A DNA stretch of 61,180 nt from Erythrobacter sp. (GTDB lineage Bacteria > Pseudomonadota > Alphaproteobacteria > Sphingomonadales > Sphingomonadaceae): NCBI GenBank assembly GCA_030148605.1, contig JASBTD010000031.1, forward strand, positions 1 to 61,180. Direction: 5' to 3'. Position numbers and translations under genes: made by a program. How positions within the stretch are numbered: position 1 is the stretch's first letter; the number at the start of each line of letters is the position of its first letter. Shown here piece after piece: positions 25,301-32,646 of this stretch. Under the pieces are notes generated by a model that saw nothing but the letters and a program-made list of their open reading frames with translations, did not search any database and was not told where the DNA came from.

Positions 25301-25347
25301 TACCTCGCGCGGAAACTTGCCGACCTCTCTACTGAACCATGAGACAT
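25291..25347 (-). CDS. 18-residue microprotein with perfect Shine-Dalgarno
   Basis: ATG at 25347 reads MSHGSVERSASFRARYYR and stops with TAA at 25291-25293. AAAGGAGGTGATCC lies just upstream, ending one base before the ATG; it is fully complementary to the 3' tail of 16S rRNA (GGATCACCTCCTTT), with AGGAGG 7 bases from the start. The peptide has five Arg and two Tyr and no hydrophobic stretch. The extreme Shine-Dalgarno predicts strong ribosome binding. I recognise no family. Alternatively the ORF is a ribosome-loading leader within a regulatory RNA. Confidence 0.6.
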   Translation of the reverse strand: MSHGSVERSASFRARYYR

Positions 25348-25467
25348 CGGATCACCTCCTTTCGCGCTTGTAAGCCAAGACCCTGACCGTATCACCGGGG
25401 GCCGAGAACCGCGTTCGCCGCCGGCCTCAAGTATCAATGTGATTCAACCGAATCGCGAAAACAAGTC

Positions 25468-25498
25468 TTGAATTTTAGTTTTCCCACGTCAGAATAAT
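25468..25498 (+). promoter_or_regulatory. Candidate promoter for ilvE
   Basis: TTGAAT at 25468-25473 and GAATAA/AATAAT at 25492-25498 are 18-19 bases apart, in the only AT-rich stretch before ilvE. The predicted transcript starts near 25505, about 100 bases before the start codon. Confidence 0.35.
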
Positions 25499-25510
25499 GC
25501 GCTGTTGCCT

Positions 25511-25533
25511 GGCGCCCCTGTGGCGCCCTTTTT
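25511..25533 (+). terminator. Terminator-like hairpin in the ilvE leader
   Basis: GGCGCC, CCTGT loop, GGCGCC, then C and TTTTT. It lies just after the candidate promoter and 72 bases before ilvE, so it could act as an attenuator; it could also simply end upstream transcription. Confidence 0.45.
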
Positions 25534-25604
25534 ATGCGTTCACTTCTGAGTGCTCCCGGCACAGATGCTTGCGAAACACCGCAACGCGCACTAATCGCGC
25601 ATCC

Positions 25605-26684
<1,080 letters not shown>

Positions 26685-26686
26685 TC

Positions 26687-27631
26687 ATGGCGGACTCCGC
26701 CCCCTTCACCGTAGCTGCGCTGTATCAGTTCACGCGCTTTGAGGACCCGGCCTCGCTCAAAGATCCCCTGCTCGCCAAGTGTGAGGAAGTGGGCACGATG
26801 GGCACGCTGCTGCTCGCCAAGGAAGGCATCAACGGTACCATCGCAGGCGGCGAGAATGCCATTGCACAGGTGATCGCGCATATCCGCTCACTGCCCGGCT
26901 GCTCTGACCTCGATGTCAAATTTTCTACCGCTACCGAGCCGCCCTTCTCGCGCATGAAAGTGCGGTTGAAGCGCGAAATCGTGACTATGGGCGAGCCCGA
27001 TATCGATCCGCGGCTCAGCGTTGGTCACTATGTCTCGCCGCAAGACTGGAACGCACTGATCAGCGATCCTGACACTATCGTGATCGATACGCGCAATGAC
27101 TATGAAGTCGCGACCGGCACGTTCAAAGGAGCGGTTGATCCGCACACCACGTCTTTCCGCGAGTTTCCCGAATGGTTCCGCGCCCACCGCGAGGAATTGC
27201 TCGAAGGCAAGAAGAAAGTGGCGATGTTCTGCACCGGCGGGATCCGCTGCGAGAAATCGACAAGCTTTCTGCGCAAGGAAGGTATCGAGGATGTCTATCA
27301 CTTGCAGGGCGGCATCCTGAAATACCTTGAAGAAGTGCCCAAGGACGAGAGCCTTTGGGACGGCGAGTGCTTCGTTTTCGATGAGCGCGTGACCGTGCGC
27401 CACGGGCTGGAGCAAGGCAATTACGGCATGTGCCGCGCCTGCCGCCGACCCGTAAGCGAAGAAGAGCAAGCCTCGCCCGATTTCGTACCCGGTGTCAGCT
27501 GCCCGCACTGCATTGACGAGCGCAGCGAGGAACAGCGCGCGCGCTATCGCGAACGACAGAAGCAGCAACAATTGGCGAAAAAGCGCGGCGAGATTCATGT
27601 CGGCGCGCGGGCCGAACCCAGAAAGCCATAG
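26687..27631 (+). CDS. trhO: tRNA uridine-34 hydroxylase TrhO (rhodanese family, YceA-like)
   Basis: 314 residues from ATG 26687. The N-terminal domain contains [15 protein letters not shown]. The rhodanese domain (about 125-220) has the active Cys in [20 protein letters not shown], and the C-terminus has Cys pairs ([12 protein letters not shown] and [20 protein letters not shown]) that suggest a zinc site. TrhO makes 5-hydroxyuridine at the wobble position of tRNA, dependent on O2. The stop overlaps the GTG start of the next gene by one base. Confidence 0.93.
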   Translation: MADSAPFTVAALYQFTRFEDPASLKDPLLAKCEEVGTMGTLLLAKEGINGTIAGGENAIAQVIAHIRSLPGCSDLDVKFSTATEPPFSRMKVRLKREIVTMGEPDIDPRLSVGHYVSPQDWNALISDPDTIVIDTRNDYEVATGTFKGAVDPHTTSFREFPEWFRAHREELLEGKKKVAMFCTGGIRCEKSTSFLRKEGIEDVYHLQGGILKYLEEVPKDESLWDGECFVFDERVTVRHGLEQGNYGMCRACRRPVSEEEQASPDFVPGVSCPHCIDERSEEQRARYRERQKQQQLAKKRGEIHVGARAEPRKP

Positions 27632-28296
27632 TGCAAGTGACTGAGGCACCGATCCTCTACTCCTTCCGCCGCTGCCCCTATGCGATGCGCGGACGGATGG
27701 GCCTGTGGAGCGCGGGGATCACGGTTGAGTTGCGCGAGGTCAAACTTGCCAACAAGCCGCCCGAGCTGATCGAAGCTTCGCCCAAGGCGACAGTGCCGGT
27801 GCTCGATTTCCGCGACGGGTCGGTTATCGATGAAAGCATCGCCATCATGCGCTGGGCATTGCATCGGAATGATCCAGAGGGCTGGCTGGCGGGCGATGAT
27901 GAAGCGCTGATCACTCGCAATGATGGCCCGTTCAAGCATCATCTGGACCGCTACAAATACCCCACGCGCTATCCGGACGAGACAGGCGGCGATGAAGAAG
28001 CGTTTCGCCTGCACCATCGCGGCGAAGGCTATGCCATCCTGCAAGAGCTGAACGCGCGGCTGGAAGATCAATCCCAGCTTTGCGGCGACAGGCGCACGCT
28101 GGCGGACATCGCGCTGTTTCCCTTCATTCGCCAGTTTGCGAACACCGACCGCGCATGGTTTGATGCGCAGCCAATCCCGCATTTGCAACGCTGGTTGGCG
28201 GGGCATCTTGAGAGCGATCTGTTCAAGAGAGTGATGCCCAAATTCGTGCCGTGGAAAGCGGGCGATGAAGTGATCGAGTTCGGCCCTTCCGCTTAG
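27631..28296 (+). CDS. Glutathione S-transferase-like protein
   Basis: 221 residues from a GTG sharing a base with the trhO stop (TAGTG). The thioredoxin-like N-terminus has YSFRRCPYAMRGRMGLWSAG, a Cys-Pro-Tyr motif as in omega-like GSTs, and VIDESIAIMRWAL. The C-terminal helical domain has DRRTLADIALFPFIRQFANTD. A GSH-dependent reductase role is likely. It ends convergent with a LysR gene, sharing 4 bases. Confidence 0.88.
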   Translation: MQVTEAPILYSFRRCPYAMRGRMGLWSAGITVELREVKLANKPPELIEASPKATVPVLDFRDGSVIDESIAIMRWALHRNDPEGWLAGDDEALITRNDGPFKHHLDRYKYPTRYPDETGGDEEAFRLHHRGEGYAILQELNARLEDQSQLCGDRRTLADIALFPFIRQFANTDRAWFDAQPIPHLQRWLAGHLESDLFKRVMPKFVPWKAGDEVIEFGPSA

Positions 28297-29195
28297 TCCG
28301 GGCACTGCGCCAGCGCATCGCGCATCGCATCGATCACCCAACTGGTTGCCGGGCCGGGTCGCGCATCGCGCCGCCAAGTTGCGCTGAGCGTATATTGCGC
28401 GCCGGGCTTTTCCGGCAGGTCAAGCTCGACCAGCGAGCCGTCGCGTAAGTCACCGGCAACCTGATGTCGCGGCATATTGCCCCAGCCGATCCCTTGCTTG
28501 AGCAGAATATGCTTCGCGCCCAGATCGCCCAGCCGCCAGGTTTGCGGGCTGAGCACGGCAAATTCCTGACCCTGCGTGATCGAAGATCGGTCTGACAGAA
28601 CGATCTGCAGATGCTTGCGGCTTTCGCCGGGCTGGATGCCCGATTGCGCAAGCGGATGACCGGGCGCGGCAACGGGGATCAGTTCCACTTCGCCGATCAC
28701 CTGCTTTTCCAGATCCGGATGGTCACTCACCACTGGCCCGGCGATGCCCAGCTGCGCCTCATCTTCGAGCAGGCAGGCGGCGACCGCGCCCAGCCCCTCT
28801 ATATTGAGCCGTAACGCAACAGTCGGGAACATGCGGCGAAATTCTTCCAGCACACGCGCAATCACCGCGCCCGGTATCATGACATCGAGCACCAGGCTGA
28901 CTTCGCTTTCAAGACCCGCGTGCAGGCTCTGTGTCTTCGCCAGCAGCGCGTCTGACGCATCGGTGATTGCGCGCGCTTCCGCGAGTAACCCCTGCCCGGC
29001 ATCAGTCAGCACCGGTTTGCGCGAACCCTCGCGCGCGAACAGCGTAACGCCAAGCTGAGCTTCCATCTGCTGGATACCGTAGCTGATGGCAGAGACTGCG
29101 CGGCCCATCTTGCGCGCTGCGGCGCCAAAGCTCCCCTCTTCCTCCACCGTCAGGAAGATGCGCAGCTGGTCAAGGCTGGGTTCGCCTAAGCGCAT
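28293..29195 (-). CDS. LysR-family regulator divergent to the pirin operon
   Basis: 300 residues from ATG 29195 (GTG 29201 possible). The HTH lies near the N-terminus (SLDQLRIFLTVEEEGSFGAA, ISYGIQQMEAQLGVTLFARE), and an effector domain begins at about 90. It is divergent from the pirin-azoR-doxX run, and a 21-bp dyad lies just upstream of its start, the usual layout for a LysR regulator of a divergent redox operon. The inducer is unknown. Confidence 0.9.
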   Translation of the reverse strand: MRLGEPSLDQLRIFLTVEEEGSFGAAARKMGRAVSAISYGIQQMEAQLGVTLFAREGSRKPVLTDAGQGLLAEARAITDASDALLAKTQSLHAGLESEVSLVLDVMIPGAVIARVLEEFRRMFPTVALRLNIEGLGAVAACLLEDEAQLGIAGPVVSDHPDLEKQVIGEVELIPVAAPGHPLAQSGIQPGESRKHLQIVLSDRSSITQGQEFAVLSPQTWRLGDLGAKHILLKQGIGWGNMPRHQVAGDLRDGSLVELDLPEKPGAQYTLSATWRRDARPGPATSWVIDAMRDALAQCPD

Positions 29196-29203
29196 GCGCA
29201 CAT

Positions 29204-29224
29204 ATGTTCGGATAATTTGAACAT
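29204..29224. promoter_or_regulatory. LysR-type operator dyad
   Basis: ATGTTC at 29204-29209 and GAACAT at 29219-29224 are perfect arms with a 9-base A/T-rich centre, fitting the LysR box pattern. It lies 8 bases upstream of the lysR ATG and 83 bases upstream of the pirin gene. Confidence 0.6.
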
Positions 29225-29307
29225 TATGCGCAGTTTTATCTCAGTTTTCCAAATCATCGGCAAGAACTATCTGAAGCTCACATCGTTACTCCAGCAGGAG
29301 ACAGCAA

Positions 29308-30009
29308 ATGATCGAGCTACGCCCCTTCAACACTCTCGGCGCTGCCAACCACGGTTGGCTTGATGCGCGCCATCACTTTTCCTTCGCCGGTTATCATGAC
29401 CCCTCGCGGGTCAACTGGGGTGCCCTGCGCGTCTGGAACGATGACAAGATCGCACCCAAGAGCGGTTTTCCCACTCACCCGCATAATGACATGGAGATCA
29501 TCACCTATGTCCGCAGCGGCGCGATCACGCACCGTGACAGCATGGGGAATGAAGGCCGCACGGAAGCAGGCGATGTTCAGGTGATGAGCGCAGGGTCTGG
29601 CGTGCAGCATTCCGAATTCAATCTGGAAGATGAGGAAACCACACTGTTCCAGATCTGGATCATCCCCGAACAGCGCGGTGGCGATCCAAGCTGGGGCGCG
29701 CGCAAATTCCCCAAGGATAACCGCGCAGGTGCTTTCGTGCCGCTCGCCAGCGGTGTCGCCAACGATGATGACGCTCTGCCTATTCGCACCGATGCCCGCG
29801 TGCTGGGCGCAACGGTGAAGGCCGGCGAAAGCGTGACTTACACCCCGCGCGATCCCTCGCGGCACCTCTATCTTGTGCCTGCTACCGGCAAGGTGAGGGT
29901 CGAAGACGTCGAGGCGAATGCCCGCGATGGCGTTGCCATCACACAGCAAGACAGCGTGACCATCACCGCGCTTGAAGACAGCGAACTCGTTCTCGTCGAC
30001 GCTGCCTGA
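29308..30009 (+). CDS. Pirin family protein (YhaK/YhhW-like bicupin)
   Basis: 233 residues. The N-terminal cupin holds the metal site: GFPTHPHNDMEIITYVRSGA with His-X-His, and HRDSMGNEGRTEAGDVQVMSAGSGVQHSE with further His and Glu ligands. Bacterial pirins are quercetin-dioxygenase-like or redox sensors. The gene is preceded by a good ribosome site (CAGGAG) and followed by azoR and doxX, all divergent from the LysR regulator. Confidence 0.92.
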   Translation: MIELRPFNTLGAANHGWLDARHHFSFAGYHDPSRVNWGALRVWNDDKIAPKSGFPTHPHNDMEIITYVRSGAITHRDSMGNEGRTEAGDVQVMSAGSGVQHSEFNLEDEETTLFQIWIIPEQRGGDPSWGARKFPKDNRAGAFVPLASGVANDDDALPIRTDARVLGATVKAGESVTYTPRDPSRHLYLVPATGKVRVEDVEANARDGVAITQQDSVTITALEDSELVLVDAA

Positions 30010-30022
30010 CTACCAACCCCCT

Positions 30023-30065
30023 GAGCCGACCGGACCCTACCCCTCTCCCCCAACCCGGTCGGCTC
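30023..30065 (+). other. Intercistronic hairpin with C-rich (G4-complement) loop
   Basis: GAGCCGACCGG (30023-30033) pairs perfectly with CCGGTCGGCTC (30055-30065). The loop and inner stem edge contain four C-tracts, CCC TA CCCC TCT CCCCC AA CCC, at 30035-30056; the minus strand is therefore a canonical G-quadruplex motif. It lies between the pirin and azoR genes. No T-run follows. Confidence 0.6.
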
Positions 30066-30100
30066 CCCCCTCGTTCCCTCCAGCAAAGGTACCCTCAATC

Positions 30101-30694
30101 ATGTCCAATATCCTCCACATCACCGCCAGCATTCGCGGTGACGAAAGCATCTCGAACAGCCTCGGCAACAAGCTGGTTGAAGGGCTGGCTGCGCAACAGA
30201 AAGCCAGCGTCACACACCGCAATCTTGCCGCGAACGATATTCCCTTCATCGATGCCGAGCGCTTTGCCGCGAACCTTGCGCCGCATGCAGATCGCACAGC
30301 GCAGCAGGCCGAGCTCGCCGCGATCGCAGATACGCTGATCGATGAGCTGCAAACGGCTGACACAATCGTGTTCAGTACGCCCGTCTATAATTTCAGCGTT
30401 CCCGCCACTGTGAAGGCCTGGGCCGACCTGGTCGCCCGCGCTGGCACGACTTTCAAATATACCGAAAACGGCCCGCAAGGCCTGCTGACCGGCAAAAAAG
30501 CCTACATCACCGTAGCGTCCGGCGGCACGCAGATTGGCAGCGACATCGACTTCATGACACCATGGCTGAAGTTCTTCCTGGGCTTCCTTGGTATTACCGA
30601 CGTCGAGGTTATCGCTGCTGACGGCATCATGGGTGCCGGCGGCGAAGAAAAGATCGTTGAAGCACACGACCACGTCGATCGCCTTGCAGCGTAA
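30101..30694 (+). CDS. azoR: FMN-dependent NADH:quinone oxidoreductase / azoreductase
   Basis: 197 residues from ATG 30101. A flavodoxin-like fold is indicated by ITASIRGDESISNSLGNKL, DTIVFSTPVYNFSVPATVKAW (the PxYNF FMN-binding region) and GKKAYITVASGG. AzoR reduces azo dyes and quinones by two-electron transfer and protects against thiol/quinone stress. The location after pirin and before doxX under a LysR regulator fits an electrophile-response operon. Confidence 0.93.
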   Translation: MSNILHITASIRGDESISNSLGNKLVEGLAAQQKASVTHRNLAANDIPFIDAERFAANLAPHADRTAQQAELAAIADTLIDELQTADTIVFSTPVYNFSVPATVKAWADLVARAGTTFKYTENGPQGLLTGKKAYITVASGGTQIGSDIDFMTPWLKFFLGFLGITDVEVIAADGIMGAGGEEKIVEAHDHVDRLAA

Positions 30695-30730
30695 CCCAAT
30701 CAGAAAACACAGCAATAAAGGACAGGGACA

Positions 30731-31126
30731 ATGACAACTGAAGCAAATTCAAAGCAAGACACACTGGCCCTCGTTGGCCGGGTTCTGCTCGCAGCGCTGT
30801 TCATCTTTGCAGGCGTTGGCAAGCTGGGCGGGATGGAAGGCACGGTTGGCTACATCGCCTCCAAGGGATTGCCGCTGCCACAGATCGTTTACTTCGCAAC
30901 TGTCGCAGTGGAAATCGGCGCAGGGCTCATGCTCGCAGTCGGCTTCAAGGCACGTTATGCAGCAGCTGCGCTCGGCATTTTCAGCGTGCTGGCCGCGCTG
31001 ATCTTCCACAATGACTTCGCGCAGCAAAGCGAAGTGACCGCATTCCTCAAGAACCTGTCGATTGGTGGCGGAATGCTCGCAATCACGGCATTCGGGCCAG
31101 GCCGTTTCAGCCTGGATCGCGGGTAG
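30731..31126 (+). CDS. DoxX family membrane protein
   Basis: 131 residues with four hydrophobic helices; VGRVLLAALFIFAGVGKLGG is the typical DoxX opening, followed by GAGLMLAVGFKARYAAAALG. DoxX-like proteins are often linked to quinone and thiol redox balance. It is the last gene of the pirin-azoR-doxX run and is followed by a strong hairpin. Confidence 0.88.
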   Translation: MTTEANSKQDTLALVGRVLLAALFIFAGVGKLGGMEGTVGYIASKGLPLPQIVYFATVAVEIGAGLMLAVGFKARYAAAALGIFSVLAALIFHNDFAQQSEVTAFLKNLSIGGGMLAITAFGPGRFSLDRG

Positions 31127-31162
31127 AACCCGGCCGAAAGACTTCACAAGATTCCAGCCGGT

Positions 31163-31194
31163 GCCGGAGCGTTCTGCGCTCCGGCGCTGCTTTT
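31163..31194 (+). terminator. Terminator between doxX and the convergent transporter gene
   Basis: GCCGGAGCG, TTCTG loop, CGCTCCGGC: a perfect 9-bp stem, then GCTGCTTTTC. It stands between the two convergent genes and may serve both. Confidence 0.6.
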
Positions 31195-31200
31195 CAGTCC

Positions 31201-32553
31201 TTAGTCGATCCGCGGCTTTACACGGTCATCATGCGGCATTTTCGCTTCCAGCGCAGCGTAATATTCCGGTCGCCGTGGATAGCGCACAGTCAGCATCAGG
31301 ATCAGTCCGGTTAGCACACCTGCCCCCACAACCAGGAAGATCGAGGGAAGTCCGCCGAGCCCGTCGATACGGCTCAACATGAATGCGCCGAAGGATATGC
31401 CGAAGTTCGAAATGGCCATGTAGATTGTGAACTGCGTGGCTGCGACGGTTGGGTCGCACAGTCTCATCGAAATCGGCAAGCAGGCCACGGTCAGCAGGAT
31501 ATCCAGCGATATCCAGGCGTAGACGAAGACAACAAAAAGCGTGGGGTCGCTCCAGTAAGACACACCAAGATACATCACCGCGCACATGGCGAGCTGCACA
31601 AGCATCCAGCCGATTGCGGTCGTCTTCGCGCCGAATTTGTCACCCAGCCATCCGCCAAGCGAGAGCCCTAGAATCCCGGCGATCAAGCCCCCGGTGGAGG
31701 TCGCGGCGGCAATTTGTGCTTCGCTCCACCCCACATCATTTGCGCCGATCAGCGGTGTCGCTCCGGTCAGTCCGCCATACAAGATCCCGCGACCGAACAG
31801 GACCGGCACCCATAACAGGCTGGTAATCTTGGTGAGCGAGATGAGCGTGTTCTTGAGAATTGGCCACCAGGCCTCTGCCTGAATTTCCAGGTTTCGCGGA
31901 TGCGCTGAGCCTGCGTGCCACGGCAGCCGGCGTTCGCCTTCGCGTTCCCGGAAAGAAACAATGTAGAGACAAAGCAAAAGGACCAGAGCTGCAACAAAAC
32001 CATAGGCCGCTGGTGCGCCGTAGGTGCCAATCACCGCGCCAGTGATGGCGGTGCCGGCAGCGATCCCGATCGACTGGCCTCCGAACATCATGCCGCTGCC
32101 GCGAGCGCGCTCATCCTCTTTCATGATGTCTACTGCCAGGCCGTCTACCGCCACATCCTGGAACGTTGTTGCAACATTCAATGAAAAGCCGATGGCACCA
32201 AGAATGGTGATTTGTGTGACTGCCGGATCAAGGGCGATTCCTGCCAGCAACACCAGGATCATCGCGGTTTGGGCGCCAACCAGCCAAACACGCCTGCGCC
32301 CGAGCGACAGCACCGTATAACGGTCCATGAAAAAGCCGTTCACCAGCTTGAGCGACCATGGCAGCGCGGTAAGCGCCAGAACCGAGCCAACGTCTTCGGC
32401 AGAGGCGCCATTGGCCGCCATCCAGGCAGGGATCGCAAACCAGCTGAGGCCGATTGGCAGGCCCTGCCCGACATAGAGAATGAAGAGAGTGAATAGTCGC
32501 AGCGGCCGGCTTTGAGATAGAATCAGGCCGCCATTTTCCGGAGCAGTCGCCAT
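31201..32553 (-). CDS. MFS transporter, AmpG/PAT-like
   Basis: 450 residues from ATG 32553, preceded by CAGGGGGA. Twelve hydrophobic helices are apparent. Features of the PAT/AmpG group are LFILYVGQGLPIGLSWFAIPAWM near the start and ATTFQDVAVDGLAVDIMKEDERARGSGMMFGGQ in the middle. AmpG carries muropeptides from the periplasm in enterobacteria; relatives carry other substrates, so the substrate is not assigned. It is convergent with doxX, and the nadE-like gene lies upstream on the same strand. Confidence 0.85.
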   Translation of the reverse strand: MATAPENGGLILSQSRPLRLFTLFILYVGQGLPIGLSWFAIPAWMAANGASAEDVGSVLALTALPWSLKLVNGFFMDRYTVLSLGRRRVWLVGAQTAMILVLLAGIALDPAVTQITILGAIGFSLNVATTFQDVAVDGLAVDIMKEDERARGSGMMFGGQSIGIAAGTAITGAVIGTYGAPAAYGFVAALVLLLCLYIVSFREREGERRLPWHAGSAHPRNLEIQAEAWWPILKNTLISLTKITSLLWVPVLFGRGILYGGLTGATPLIGANDVGWSEAQIAAATSTGGLIAGILGLSLGGWLGDKFGAKTTAIGWMLVQLAMCAVMYLGVSYWSDPTLFVVFVYAWISLDILLTVACLPISMRLCDPTVAATQFTIYMAISNFGISFGAFMLSRIDGLGGLPSIFLVVGAGVLTGLILMLTVRYPRRPEYYAALEAKMPHDDRVKPRID

Positions 32554-32646
32554 TGGTCCCCCTGCCCGGTAGATCCGGGCCAATGCGCGACCTTGCAGGC
32601 AAGCTACAGCAAGATGATCAGATTCAAAGCGAATTCCGGGCTTAAA

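Larger units (their letters stand above)
25190..25440 (-). ncRNA. Candidate small structured transcript with an 18-codon ORF
   Basis: On the minus strand this region holds, in order, a perfect Shine-Dalgarno, an 18-codon ORF whose stop lies in the loop of a 9-bp hairpin, a second 7-bp hairpin and an intrinsic terminator. No other gene follows on this strand before the terminator, so it would be a stand-alone small mRNA or dual-function sRNA. The 5' end is not defined; no convincing promoter was found between 25350 and 25450. Confidence 0.55.

Noticed and set aside
25345..25363. Sequence GGATCACCTCCTTT as a 16S rRNA 3' fragment
   Set aside because: No other rRNA sequence flanks it, and on the minus strand it sits exactly at Shine-Dalgarno distance from an ORF.
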